From the NCBI GenBank assembly GCA_913046825.1, contig CAJWTF010000012.1, forward strand, positions 1 through 46,927: a DNA stretch of 46,927 bases, in the 5' to 3' direction. Of the stretch, positions 1 through 8,494 are shown one piece after another. Numbering within the stretch: the first letter of the stretch is position 1; the number at the start of each line of letters is the position of its first letter. A program made the position numbers and the translations under genes. Source of the DNA: an uncultured Rickettsiales bacterium (GTDB taxonomy: Bacteria; Pseudomonadota; Alphaproteobacteria; UBA8366). The notes below the pieces were generated by a model. It was not told the origin of the DNA, ran no database searches, and worked only from the letters and a program-made list of their open reading frames with translations.

Positions 1-1020
1 GATGCCGTTGGGGAAGTTCGCGAGATAGGCGTCGAAATCAGAGCGATCGTCGCTGTTCTGGACGGATTTCCAGAACACGACCTCAGGCAAATTCGACGAC
101 ACGGGTGGCACGCCGGAATTTTTGACAGCGGTTGGTGCCGGTAGGCTTGCCGGATTGGATGCCGCAAAGACGAAATCGCCCTCATTGAAGCGGGCATCCT
201 GTAGCCGACCCAAACGTGGTGTATGCGCGGTTTTGGTTAGGTGGATGACTTCCTGTGAGAGGTAGAGGCCCAACTCGTCGCCCGTCACGTAGCCGTCTTT
301 ATTCACATCGGCGCGGTTGTCGCCGCGAATGGCGCGCAGGAAAAGTTCCCGAAAACTGCCGTCGTCGCGCACCGTCTGCCCCGCATCGCCGGAGGTCAGA
401 AACTGTCGGGCGGGCTTCGTTGTCTTTAGATCGATGGCGGATGGTGCCGATGCGGAGCGTGAGGTGAAGATGGTGCCGGAGAAACAGGAATCGAAAACCG
501 AGAGTACATGCTTGGCATCGGCGAGGCGCATCAATCCGCCGAAATCTCGCATATGCAGGGCTTTGACCTTGAATGCGGGATTGGCTGCGGGTGGTGCGTC
601 GGTCGGCACCAGGAACCCCTCGCCATTGATCGTATGCCCATGCCCGGCATACCACAGGAATAGACGGGCTTCAGGGTCGGCTCCCTGGATGGCGAAAAAT
701 TCCTTCAGGGTTCGATCAAGATCAATGGAATTTAGGTTCGTCCGTAAGGTGACGTCGAAACCGCGGCTTTCTAATTCTTGCGCGACCGCCCGGGCATCTG
801 CAACGGCCATGTCGAGGCGCGGCCAGCCCGCGGTGTAGGCGTCAATGCCTATCACCAGAGCGCGGCTGCTATGATAGAGGCGCATATGCAGCGGCCCCTT
901 GCCGTGTTGGTTTCGCATTTGAATCGACAATCCGCGCGATCCGGCGGCAGCTGCCTCAAATAGAGACAGTGACATCATGACCGATGCGGCCAGTGCGAAA
1001 ATGGCGATACGTGCGATCAA
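1..1020 (-). CDS. Caspase-like (peptidase C14) protein, 3' end cut by window edge
   Basis: The reverse strand is open from 1020 to the window edge. The chosen start is TTG at 1020, with AAGGA eight bases upstream; the first codons make a hydrophobic signal-peptide-like stretch ending in AAAAG. The caspase fold signature follows: ALVIGIDAY near residues 54-62, the catalytic His in WYAGHG (about H127) and the catalytic Cys in FDSCFSG (about C179). An EF-hand-like VNKDGYVTGDEL segment lies further on. The last visible part (FWKSVQNSDD, then YLANFPNG) resembles the W-x-S-x-D repeats that follow the caspase domain in many alphaproteobacterial members. Likely an exported caspase-like protease or pseudoprotease; substrate unknown. 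The C-terminus lies outside the window. Confidence 0.8.
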   Translation of the reverse strand, partial: MIARIAIFALAASVMMSLSLFEAAAAGSRGLSIQMRNQHGKGPLHMRLYHSSRALVIGIDAYTAGWPRLDMAVADARAVAQELESRGFDVTLRTNLNSIDLDRTLKEFFAIQGADPEARLFLWYAGHGHTINGEGFLVPTDAPPAANPAFKVKALHMRDFGGLMRLADAKHVLSVFDSCFSGTIFTSRSASAPSAIDLKTTKPARQFLTSGDAGQTVRDDGSFRELFLRAIRGDNRADVNKDGYVTGDELGLYLSQEVIHLTKTAHTPRLGRLQDARFNEGDFVFAASNPASLPAPTAVKNSGVPPVSSNLPEVVFWKSVQNSDDRSDFDAYLANFPNGI

Positions 1021-1189
1021 ACCTAAAATCCTTGGCGTTAATATAACCGGCGCTATGCACGGGGGAGACCGGTTTTCTTCCACATGCTGCCGAAGGTCAT
1101 GCCCGCGGTCAACCGGTGTGAATTGACGTCGCCTGTCCCAGGCGGCATGCACCGCCTATATAAAGCATTGTCTTGTCTGGATTTAGCCG

Positions 1190-2401
1190 ATGGAGGTTGT
1201 TTTGAGTGATGGAAACGTGGCGCCGCTACCGCTGGCGGGAGTGCGGGTTATTGAGTTTTGCCAGACCATCATGGGACCGTCCTGCGGGTTAGTCCTCGCC
1301 GACCTGGGGGCGGATCTAATCAAGGTCGAACCGGCACCGGGTGGCGATAAGACACGAAAACTGTCGGGCTTTGGTGCGGGGTTTTATACCGCGTTCAACC
1401 GCAACAAACGCGGGGTCGCCATCGACGTGAAGTCGGACAAAGGGCGCGAAGTGGCTCGAAAGTTGATCGACGGCGCAGACGTAGTGATCGAGAATTACGC
1501 GCCCGGCACAATGGATCGCCTCGGCATCGGCTATGAAGAGATGTCAAAGACGAACCCCGGTTTGATTTTTTGCTCGCTGAAGGGGTTCCTGTCGGGCCCC
1601 TATGAGAACCGCCTCGCCCTTGATGAGGTCGTGCAGTTCATGGGCGGTCTCGCCTATATGACGGGTCCCGTCGGCCAACCGTTGCGGGCCGGTGCCTCGG
1701 TGATCGACATTATGGGCGGGACATACGGGGTGATTGGTATCCTCTGCGCGTTGCGTGATCGTGATCGCAGTGGCGAGGGGCAGATGGTGAAAGGCGCGCT
1801 CTACGAATCCGTTACCATGCTCATGATGCAGCACATGGCGGGTGGTGCCTTGCTCCAGAAGCCGGTGCCGCCGATGACGGCGCGGCAGCGGGCCTGGTGC
1901 GTCTACGAATGTTTCGAGACCAAGGAAGGCGATCAAATCTTCATTGGCATCACCAGCGACAACCACTGGGACCGGTTCTGCAAACGCTTTGGCCATGAAG
2001 CGCTATTGGATGATCCGGAGTTGAAGACCAACGAGGACCGGGTCGCCAATCCGGACCGTGTGAAGCCGTTGGTGGAAGATGCGTGTAAGGCGCATACGAG
2101 GGCAGAGATGTCCGCCATCGCCGAGGAAATTGGCATTCCTTTCGCGCCGGTTGCGACCACGGAAGATCTATACGAAGACGCTCAACTGAATGCGGGCGGG
2201 CGTATGTGCGAGACGATTTTACCGGATGGCCGCACAGTCAAACTTCCGCGTATTCCGGTCGAGGTGGGCGATCACGAATTCGCGCTCCGTCGGCAACCGC
2301 CGGAAATCGGCGAGCACACACGCGAAGTATTGGCGGAATTGGGATACGGCGAGGATGATGTCGCTGAAATGGAAGGTTCGGGCGTCGTTAAGTCGCGTTA
2401 A
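1190..2401 (+). CDS. CaiB/BaiF (type III) CoA-transferase
   Basis: 403-residue member of the formyl-CoA transferase/CaiB family, which moves CoA between an acyl-CoA donor and a carboxylic acid through an aspartyl-CoA anhydride. Family marks are GADLIKVEPAPGGD near residues 40-53, the FNRNKRGVAIDVKS block near 69-82 and the expected catalytic Asp in ASVIDIMGG (D173). Length is normal. The ATG at 1190 overlaps a GGAGG at 1192-1196, so the true start may be TTG at 1202, five bases after that motif, removing four residues. It is followed by a crotonase, which suggests a beta-oxidation-like pathway. The acid used cannot be predicted. Confidence 0.88.
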   Translation: MEVVLSDGNVAPLPLAGVRVIEFCQTIMGPSCGLVLADLGADLIKVEPAPGGDKTRKLSGFGAGFYTAFNRNKRGVAIDVKSDKGREVARKLIDGADVVIENYAPGTMDRLGIGYEEMSKTNPGLIFCSLKGFLSGPYENRLALDEVVQFMGGLAYMTGPVGQPLRAGASVIDIMGGTYGVIGILCALRDRDRSGEGQMVKGALYESVTMLMMQHMAGGALLQKPVPPMTARQRAWCVYECFETKEGDQIFIGITSDNHWDRFCKRFGHEALLDDPELKTNEDRVANPDRVKPLVEDACKAHTRAEMSAIAEEIGIPFAPVATTEDLYEDAQLNAGGRMCETILPDGRTVKLPRIPVEVGDHEFALRRQPPEIGEHTREVLAELGYGEDDVAEMEGSGVVKSR

Positions 2402-2409
2402 ATTTACAA

Positions 2410-2574
2410 CTAGGCGTCTTTCGCCAGGCGCACGGCGGCGCGAATATAATCTTCCTCGCTCTCGGCGATGAGTTTGTCGATTCCCAAGTTTCCCAGGATA
2501 CTGGCGCTCAAGGTGATATCGTTTATTGCGTTCCAAGGTTCCTCCACCCAGCGTTGCGGTATCGGGCGTCCCGT
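2410..2574 (-). pseudogene. Possible C-terminal remnant of an OGT-type (TPR) glycosyltransferase
   Basis: A short reverse-strand frame bounded by TAG at 2575-2577 and TAG at 2410-2412 encodes about 54 residues with no plausible start. It contains SILGNLGIDKLIAESEEDY, which resembles the closing segment of bacterial O-GlcNAc-transferase-like proteins (SxLxxxGLxELIAxxxxDY, then an alternating-alanine helix). The rest of the gene is absent; the crotonase gene begins directly upstream on the other strand. I read it as the tail of a deleted gene. The family match is from memory and short, so confidence is low. Confidence 0.3.
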
Positions 2575-2612
2575 CTAATCTTGTTCTAAGCGAACGAAAT
2601 GGGAGAGACAGC

Positions 2613-3395
2613 ATGCCGAAGCATATCCTTGTCGAGGTAGCAGATCGTGTTGGGCGGATCACCTTTAACATGCCACAAAATCTGAATGCCTTAACGCCGG
2701 AGATGCTGGAGGAGGTTTTGGACGCTGTCGAAGCGTTCGAGGTCAATCCAGATGTCCGAGTGCTGATGTTCACCGGCTCCGGCAAGGGATTCTCCGCCGG
2801 CGGCGATATGGACTTCATGGAGCGGCTGAGCCAAATGCCTCCGTTCGAAATCAAGGAGACCGTCTACAAGCATTTCGCGGGTGCGGCAAAGGCGATCAAA
2901 CTCTGTCCGAAGCCTACGATTGCCGCCGTGAATGGTGCGGCGGTCGGGGCCGGATGCGAGATCGCGGTTGCTTGCGACTTCCGGATCGCGTCGGAACACG
3001 CAATGTTCTCGGAAGCTTGGATTAAGCTCGGCGTTATTGCGCCGCTTGGCGGTATGTTTTTACTGCCGCAGATCGTTGGCCTCAGTAAAGCGACGGAAAT
3101 GCTGATGCTCGGCACTCAGGTCGGCGCGGAGGAAGCGATGAGCATCGGCCTTGCCAATAAAGTGGTTCCAGCGGACGCACTGCTGGAAGAAGCGATGGCG
3201 CTTGGCCGTCAATTGGCGGATGGCCCCGCCCGCGCCCAAGCGGTCATCAAGGAGGGGTTGCGGCGTGGTATGGAATCAACCCTTGCCGCCGAGTGGGAGC
3301 ACAACATCTATGCACAATCTATGCTGATCTCCAGCGGCGATTTCGCTGAAGCGGTTCAGGCGTTCAAGGAAAAGCGGAAACCCGTGTTCGGCTGA
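2613..3395 (+). CDS. Enoyl-CoA hydratase/isomerase (crotonase) family protein
   Basis: 260 residues from ATG 2613, preceded by GGGAGAGA. The crotonase fold is clear: oxyanion-hole segments FSAGGDMDFM and NGAAVGAGCEIAVACDFRIA, then GVIAPLGGMFLLPQIVG. The acid at the second catalytic position is kept (ATEMLMLG). The first catalytic Glu of true hydratases (PE-x-x-x-G) appears replaced: the aligned position in EAWIKLGV is Trp, with Glu displaced by two. The enzyme may therefore be an isomerase or another crotonase rather than a classical hydratase. It lies downstream of a CoA-transferase on the same strand and converges with a thioesterase gene, consistent with acyl-CoA metabolism. Confidence 0.88.
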   Translation: MPKHILVEVADRVGRITFNMPQNLNALTPEMLEEVLDAVEAFEVNPDVRVLMFTGSGKGFSAGGDMDFMERLSQMPPFEIKETVYKHFAGAAKAIKLCPKPTIAAVNGAAVGAGCEIAVACDFRIASEHAMFSEAWIKLGVIAPLGGMFLLPQIVGLSKATEMLMLGTQVGAEEAMSIGLANKVVPADALLEEAMALGRQLADGPARAQAVIKEGLRRGMESTLAAEWEHNIYAQSMLISSGDFAEAVQAFKEKRKPVFG

Positions 3396-3401
3396 TCTGT
3401 A

Positions 3402-3827
3402 TTATAGGTTCCGCTCTACTCCAGCCTCGGTCAAACGGGCCTTCTTTTTCTCGAGACGACCGCCTTGGCGGGCTTTCTCGACCACGAAACGTGTGTGTTT
3501 GCTGCGTCCCACGGTGTCGATCTCGTCCCGGATTTCCACTTCGAATAGGACGCGCGGACCCTCGACCTCGACCACCTTTCCGGAGAATTCTACCGTTTGG
3601 CCGATCAGTGTCGGCCCGAGGTGGTCGATCTCCACCCGCGCGCCGACCGAATCCTCACCATCTTCCAAATGTTGCAGCATAAAATCGCGACAACTGTGTT
3701 CCATGTCCTGGACCATGAAGGGTGTGGCATAGACGCGCAGGTCTTCACCCATAAAGCCGATGGTCTTTTCTTTTTCGATAACTTTCTTGGAAGAGAACTC
3801 TAACCCGGCTTTCAATGTATCTTTCAC
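3402..3827 (-). CDS. FlK-like hotdog-fold acyl-CoA thioesterase
   Basis: 141 residues starting at GTG 3827, with GGGAGA seven bases upstream. The protein resembles the fluoroacetyl-CoA thioesterase (FlK) type of hotdog enzyme. The segments VYATPFMVQDMEHSC and SVGARVEIDHLGPT place Thr35, Glu43 and His69 at the spacing of the FlK Thr/Glu/His triad. The C-terminal 20 residues are rich in Lys, Arg and Glu. It is the last gene of an apparent minus-strand operon (NIPSNAP, CoA-transferase, thioesterase) with 28 bases to the upstream gene. It probably releases CoA from a small acyl-CoA or clears a dead-end product; the substrate is unknown. Confidence 0.75.
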   Translation of the reverse strand: MKDTLKAGLEFSSKKVIEKEKTIGFMGEDLRVYATPFMVQDMEHSCRDFMLQHLEDGEDSVGARVEIDHLGPTLIGQTVEFSGKVVEVEGPRVLFEVEIRDEIDTVGRSKHTRFVVEKARQGGRLEKKKARLTEAGVERNL

Positions 3828-3855
3828 AAATCTGTCTCCCGGAGTGAAGGTGAAT

Positions 3856-5079
3856 CTACCTTGGATTTATCGCGCCGTTATCGCGCAGTGCTTGAACCGC
3901 GTCACCGTCGAGGCCCAAAATCTCCTGCAAAATTTCTGCACTATGTTCGCCTAGTGTCGGCGGCGGCAGTGGGTTTTCGTTAACCGGCGATTCCGACATC
4001 TTAAGCGGTGAGCCGAGCACCCGGAATTTTTCACCCGAGGCGTGTTCCATCTCGATCACCATCTTGCGCTCGACGACGTCTTCCGCGGTATAAGCTTCTT
4101 CGATGCTGCGGATCGGCGCGAAAGCAACGTCCGCATCCGCCAGGCGTTTCTCCCAATTCGCGCGGGTGTCGGTGAGCATGGCTTTGCTCATGATCTCGCC
4201 GAGGGGGACGAGATTCGCCGACCGGGCGATATTTGTATTGAAGCGCGGGTCTTCGAGCATATCCGGCCGCCCGACGGCTTTTGCGAGACGCTCGAACATG
4301 CCGTCGTTTCCGCAGAGCACCATCAACGGCTCGTCTTGGGTTTGGTAGACGTCTGTCGGCACAATTTTCTCATGCCCGTTACCTACGCGGTTCGGGGTAA
4401 CACCATCCTTGAAATACATCGCTGCGACATGGCTGAGATACAACATCGTGGTGTCGTTCATCGCCATGTCGATGTGTTGGCCCTTGCCGTTACGGTCCCG
4501 CTCCATCAAAGCGAACAGAACCGCCACAACACTCCAAAGACCCGTGCCGTAATCGGAAATCGCCCCCGCACATCGGATTGGAATCCGGTCAGGCTCTCCG
4601 GTAAGCGCGATAACGCCGGAAGTCGCCTGCACCACGTAATCGTAGGCAGCACGTTGCGCCATCACGCCTTCCTGGCCGAAACCAGAAATGGAGCAATAGA
4701 TCAGCTTCGGATTGACCTTGGCGACTTCGGCGTAGTCGATACCGAGCCGCTTGGTGACGCCGGGGCGGAAGTTTTCCACCAAGATGTCGCTGTTCTTGGC
4801 CAACTCAAGCAGAAGCTTGCGGCCTTCGTCCGAGGCCAGGTCGATACCGATGCTGCGCTTGTTGCGATTGACGGCGCAGAAGTAGGCGGCATCGTCGCCA
4901 ATCGCGGGCGGCTTCCAGGCGCGGGTGTCGTCGCCACGCTCCGGATGCTCAACTTTAATGACCTCGGCTCCCATGTCGCCGAGAATTTGCCCACAATAAG
5001 GGCCCGCGAGAACGCGGCCGAGATCGAGCACCCGCACTTTGCTGAGCGCCGTCTCCGGCCGTTTTCCTGTTTCCGCCAT
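3856..5079 (-). CDS. CaiB/BaiF (type III) CoA-transferase
   Basis: 407 residues from ATG 5079, which has GGAGA seven bases upstream; a GTG at 5094 would add five residues but has no clear ribosome site. The family blocks are complete: LGRVLAGPYCGQILGDMGAE near residues 20-39, VNRNKRSIGIDLAS near 70-83, a VENFRPG turn near 101-107, and the catalytic Asp in AISDYGTGL (about D176). It is only distantly similar to the CoA-transferase at 1190, so this is not a recent duplication. It is flanked in the same operon by a NIPSNAP protein and a thioesterase. Probable role is activation of a carboxylic acid by CoA exchange. Confidence 0.9.
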   Translation of the reverse strand: MAETGKRPETALSKVRVLDLGRVLAGPYCGQILGDMGAEVIKVEHPERGDDTRAWKPPAIGDDAAYFCAVNRNKRSIGIDLASDEGRKLLLELAKNSDILVENFRPGVTKRLGIDYAEVAKVNPKLIYCSISGFGQEGVMAQRAAYDYVVQATSGVIALTGEPDRIPIRCAGAISDYGTGLWSVVAVLFALMERDRNGKGQHIDMAMNDTTMLYLSHVAAMYFKDGVTPNRVGNGHEKIVPTDVYQTQDEPLMVLCGNDGMFERLAKAVGRPDMLEDPRFNTNIARSANLVPLGEIMSKAMLTDTRANWEKRLADADVAFAPIRSIEEAYTAEDVVERKMVIEMEHASGEKFRVLGSPLKMSESPVNENPLPPPTLGEHSAEILQEILGLDGDAVQALRDNGAINPR

Positions 5080-5151
5080 TCCGCTGTCTCCCACTCTTAA
5101 AACTCAGTCAGTCCAAAGAAGGATATGGAGCGTTCGGCGGAATTTCGATGG

Positions 5152-5484
5152 CTATTCTTGAACCTTCGGCTGTGGGAAGAAATCCACCGGTACCATCAAG
5201 CGATTCTCTTGCGATTCAAGGGCGCCGAGTTTCGCGCTCTCTTGGGTATAGGCGATCCAATCTGGGTCCGACCAGAGGTTCGCCCGCTTGGCTTCCCGGT
5301 CGCCCGCACTCTCATAGGCCCAGATGTGGACGTATTGGTTCGGATTGCCGGTCTCTGTCGTCATGTAGAGCAGCGGCTTGCCGAGATTTTTCGATTGCGG
5401 TCCGGCGCCCAACTCGGCGTAAACTGCGAGATGTTTTTTGATCGTGCCTGGACGGCAGGTATACGTGCGAACGTCGAGTAACAT
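5152..5484 (-). CDS. NIPSNAP family protein
   Basis: 110 residues from ATG 5484, preceded by AAAGGAC; an in-frame upstream ATG at 5529 lacks such a site. The ferredoxin-like dimeric alpha/beta-barrel pattern of NIPSNAP is visible: LLDVRTYTCRPGTIKKHLAVY at the start, a central YMTTETGNPNQYVHIWAYES and a closing NRLMVPVDFF. The biochemical role of bacterial NIPSNAP proteins is mostly unknown; they often accompany CoA-dependent catabolic genes, as here, where a CoA-transferase follows 72 bases downstream. Confidence 0.82.
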   Translation of the reverse strand: MLLDVRTYTCRPGTIKKHLAVYAELGAGPQSKNLGKPLLYMTTETGNPNQYVHIWAYESAGDREAKRANLWSDPDWIAYTQESAKLGALESQENRLMVPVDFFPQPKVQE

Positions 5485-5586
5485 GGCGTTTGTCCTTTGG
5501 TTGGTTAGCTTCCCAGGGATATAGCGCATGAAGTCTGAAACGGCACCTAGTTGCTGCGTCTCTTAAACGACGACGGCCCGAAGGGG

Positions 5587-6123
5587 CTATCTATTTTGCT
5601 TTTTCTGTAACTTTGGCACCGATGCGAGGGGATCGCGCCAGTGCATTGCGCGGCGGTGCGTCTCGGCCTCTGTCTGCCCGATTTCCTGCACGTCGAACTG
5701 ACCGCCATCCAAATCAAACTTTCGAAAATCGCGGAACAGAGACCGCCGATTGTCTTGGCGGGGATCCGGTCGGACAAGTAGGAAGCGGATTTGTTTTTCT
5801 TTTAAGGTTAGGCCTGAACGGAAAGCGCCCGTATGGGGGAATACGCTGACCACGAAATAATGTTCGCCCGCCGGTATGTCGAAATAGGTGTATTTCCGGT
5901 TCTGCAATTTTGCGACCGATGCACCGTTAATTTCCAACTCGACTGGTTTACCCGCTTGGAATACTGAGCTTTGGCGCAAAAACACAACGCGGGCTTTGTC
6001 CTCGCTTATCCCGGGCATAGGGGGCGTTAGCGGCGGGGCCGGCTGCTCCGTTGTTGTGCATCCGGCCAGGGTAAGGATCACAAGAAGGGCACACATCATG
6101 GTGCCCGTGTGCCGCTTGATCAT
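5587..6123 (-). CDS. DUF2846-type lipoprotein
   Basis: 178 residues with a type II signal peptide: basic MIKRH start, hydrophobic core, lipobox LTLAGC with the lipidated Cys near residue 22, then a Pro-rich linker. The globular part (KARVVFLRQSS, SVAKLQNRKYTYFDIPAGEHYF) matches the DUF2846 beta-rich domain found in bacterial envelope proteins. The C-terminal 50 residues are charged and without a recognised domain. It is predicted to sit in the outer or inner membrane facing the periplasm. Function unknown. It is transcribed away from the double-hotdog gene at 6287, sharing a 160-base intergenic region. Confidence 0.72.
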   Translation of the reverse strand: MIKRHTGTMMCALLVILTLAGCTTTEQPAPPLTPPMPGISEDKARVVFLRQSSVFQAGKPVELEINGASVAKLQNRKYTYFDIPAGEHYFVVSVFPHTGAFRSGLTLKEKQIRFLLVRPDPRQDNRRSLFRDFRKFDLDGGQFDVQEIGQTEAETHRRAMHWRDPLASVPKLQKKQNR

Positions 6124-6286
6124 GATTTGCCTCTCGTCATTTTGAAAACACTATCATGCTCTCCCGTAGGTTTGTGTGCGGATGGTCACTGCTACACGTA
6201 TAAGTGATGGGTGACGTGGAGGTCGCGTTGATGCGGCTCCATTACTCTCTATCTTTGTTAAAAGCCAACCACGGGTTAGGGGCACT

Positions 6287-6994
6287 ATGACTGAATTCAT
6301 GACAATCGATCGACAATTCAACGGCCCGCCGGGCTCCGGACATGGCGGGTACGTGGCGGGAGCTATCGCCGATTTGTTCGACAGCACGGCCGAAGTCACG
6401 CTCCGAAGCCCGCCACCATTGGCCGATCCGATGCGTGTTGATCGATTGGACGACCGGGTGACGATTCGGTTCGGTGAAACTTTGGTTGCTGAAGCGAAAC
6501 CATCGGTTATCGATCTGGAGGTGCCGCCTTGCCCGGATATGGCGAGTGTCGAAGTCGCCGTCGAGCGATTCAATGAATTCAAGAAGGACGACTTTCATCA
6601 ATGTTTTGCCTGTGGCTCTGGGCGCAATGAAGGTGACGGTCTGCGGCTGCTGACAGGACCGATCGACGGCAGCGATGTCGTGGCCGCGCTATGGACGCCT
6701 CATGAGAGTTTCGCCGGGCAGGATGGGCTCATTCCCCCACGCATTCTTTGGAGTGCACTCGACTGTCCGGGTGTTTGGTCGATTATCCGGGACAGCGGTG
6801 TGATTATGCTGCTCGGTCGTTTCACGGCGGAAGTGGACAGCGATCTAAAAGCTGGAACGCCATGCACAATCATTGGATGGCCGATGGGTCGTGAGGGCCG
6901 TAAGGCATTTGCCGGAACCGCCATCTATGATGATCAAGGGAAAGTGCGTGGCCGGGCCAAGGCAGTCTGGATCGATATCGGCAAGCAGGTCTAA
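6287..6994 (+). CDS. Double-hotdog acyl-CoA thioesterase-like protein
   Basis: 235 residues from ATG 6287 with AGGGG upstream. The first half carries the hotdog motif GHGGYVAGAIADLF near residues 18-31, typical of PaaI-type and double-hotdog thioesterases. The second half opens with HQCFACGSG near residue 104 and shows a second hotdog-like pattern (LWSALDCPG, then LLGRFTAEVD and GWPMGREGRKAFAGTAIYD). Similar unnamed thioesterase-fold proteins occur in actinobacteria and proteobacteria. It may hydrolyse or bind acyl-CoA. The next gene is convergent and ends one base after this one. Confidence 0.65.
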   Translation: MTEFMTIDRQFNGPPGSGHGGYVAGAIADLFDSTAEVTLRSPPPLADPMRVDRLDDRVTIRFGETLVAEAKPSVIDLEVPPCPDMASVEVAVERFNEFKKDDFHQCFACGSGRNEGDGLRLLTGPIDGSDVVAALWTPHESFAGQDGLIPPRILWSALDCPGVWSIIRDSGVIMLLGRFTAEVDSDLKAGTPCTIIGWPMGREGRKAFAGTAIYDDQGKVRGRAKAVWIDIGKQV

Positions 6995-6995
6995 A

Positions 6996-7880
6996 TTAGT
7001 ACGCTGCTAAAGCCCGTGCCCTCTCCAATCGGTGTTGTGCATTCCGATAAATTGGGACTTCGATCTGCGAGCCGTCCAGTTCTGCCCGCCCATCTCCCGC
7101 AGCCTGGGCGGCTTCAAATGCAGTGATGATACGCTTCGCCTGGCGGACCTCTTCCGCCGATGGCGTTAACACTTGGTTGATGACCGCGGCATGCGCCGGA
7201 TGAACCGCGCTTTTCGCCGTATAGCCGAGCCGCCGGGCATGGTGCGCTTCCACCTCGACCCCGTCCGCGTCGGTCCAGGTGTAAGGCGCGTCGATGGAGA
7301 CAATACCGGCGGCAACGCATTCAACGTGAAAGCGTGCTCGCACATATTTCAGTTCCTCGCCATCCTGCCCCCGTTCCGCGCCTAAATCTGTCGCCATGTC
7401 TTCTGACGCGACGAGGGCGGCGGTGATCCGTGGGCTAGCTTTGCAGATCGCGTAGGTCTGTATCAGCCCTCGTGCCAGTTCGATATTGGGGACGAGCTCG
7501 GTTATACCAACTTCCAAGCGTAACTCCTGCTCGGCGCACAAGACCGCCTCTTCTAATTCCGTCACATGGGAAGGTTCGGATACTTTCGGTAGCATCACCA
7601 CGTCAGGCGCGCCCCGCATGACCGCCGCCAGATCATCCCGACCGTCGCCCGCGATAGGATTGACCCGCACTCCCGCGATCACGCCGCGCCCTTTCCAGGC
7701 GGCAAGGACACTGGGAGCGATTTCCCGTGCCTTGGCGCGCTGGGAAGGGGCGGTGAAATCTTCAAGCTCGTGAATGAGGACATCCGCGCCGGAATCGGCA
7801 GCAGTGATCAATTGCGTTTCATCGGCACCCCCCACGAATAACCAAGAACGGCGTAGTTTGGCTGGGCGGATTTGGCGCAT
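6996..7880 (-). CDS. HpcH/HpaI (CitE-like) CoA ester lyase
   Basis: 294 residues from ATG 7880 with AAAGGA seven bases upstream; an upstream in-frame ATG at 7931 would add 17 unlikely residues. The CitE-like TIM-barrel pattern is clear: RRSWLFVGGADE at the start, HELEDFTAPSQRAKAR near 46-62, GVRVNP, MLPKVS, VPNIELARG and ASEDMATDLGA, ending in the swapped C-terminal helix region. These enzymes split or form C-C bonds in malyl-CoA, citramalyl-CoA or beta-methylmalyl-CoA-like substrates. Context with CoA-transferases supports acyl-CoA chemistry; the exact substrate is open. Confidence 0.82.
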   Translation of the reverse strand: MRQIRPAKLRRSWLFVGGADETQLITAADSGADVLIHELEDFTAPSQRAKAREIAPSVLAAWKGRGVIAGVRVNPIAGDGRDDLAAVMRGAPDVVMLPKVSEPSHVTELEEAVLCAEQELRLEVGITELVPNIELARGLIQTYAICKASPRITAALVASEDMATDLGAERGQDGEELKYVRARFHVECVAAGIVSIDAPYTWTDADGVEVEAHHARRLGYTAKSAVHPAHAAVINQVLTPSAEEVRQAKRIITAFEAAQAAGDGRAELDGSQIEVPIYRNAQHRLERARALAAY

Positions 7881-7951
7881 GTTAGGGTCCTTTCCTGATG
7901 TCGAGAATGCGTAACTAAAATGATGAAACACTTTTTACTAAGGATGTCCGA

Positions 7952-8454
7952 ATGGACGAAGATAAAAAGAAATCTACGCTGCGGATGATCTCTATGGCTT
8001 ATATGTCATGGCCGCAAAAGATGGGGATGGCAATGTTGGTGTTGGGTCAGTCTATTGGGTCACGCAGACCTCACTCGATCCACCGCTTGTCGCCACCTGC
8101 GTAAAGATTGATTCGGGTTTCTATGTGATTGCTAAGGCGGCGGGTAGCTTTGCTTTGAACATGTTAGGCAATGGGCAGCTAGGGGTCGCCTTCGGCTTCT
8201 TCAAACCGGCGGAAGTCGACGGCGATACGATCAGCGGTGAGCCGGTGACGGCGGGGTCGACGGGATCGCCCTTGCTTCGGAATGCACCCGCCGCGCTAGA
8301 GTGTAAAAATGTCGAGATTGTGGAACAGGGCGACCATCACATCGTGGTTGGTGAGGTCGTTGATGTCCATCCATCAAACGCCCCGGAGGGCCGCGCGGAC
8401 GAGGCCAACCTGGAGATCAAAGACCTCGGCCATAATGTTTTCTGCGGTGGTTAA
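7952..8454 (+). CDS. Flavin reductase-family protein with an N-terminal frameshift
   Basis: The long frame from ATG 8008 encodes 148 residues of a flavin-reductase-like FMN-binding domain: YWVTQTSLDPPLVATCVK, SFALNMLGNGQ, FGFFKP and a closing HHIVVGEVVDV. Homologous sequence (YGLYVMAAKDG) extends upstream of that ATG. The natural start is ATG 7952 with AAGGA, giving MDEDKKKSTLRMIS in another frame. Joining the two at about 7990-7994 restores the family N-terminus, so one base seems missing there. Either the gene is inactivated, internal ATG 8008 is used for a shortened product, or this is a sequencing error. Such proteins supply reduced flavin to monooxygenases or act as FMN enzymes. Confidence 0.7.
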
Positions 8455-8464
8455 GGTCTAACGC

Positions 8465-8494
8465 GCAGAGCGGTGGATTATTCTGCCGCTTTGC
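8465..8494. terminator. Weak candidate bidirectional hairpin
   Basis: GCAGAGCGG at 8465-8473 can pair with CCGCTTTGC at 8486-8494 (nine pairs, one G-U) around a 12-base loop, between the convergent flavin reductase and trxB genes. It overlaps the end of trxB and lacks a clear U tract, so it is only a possible terminator. Confidence 0.25.

Noticed and set aside
4042..5100. 352-codon plus frame opposite the second CoA-transferase
   Set aside because: Shadow of a well-supported gene; no motifs.
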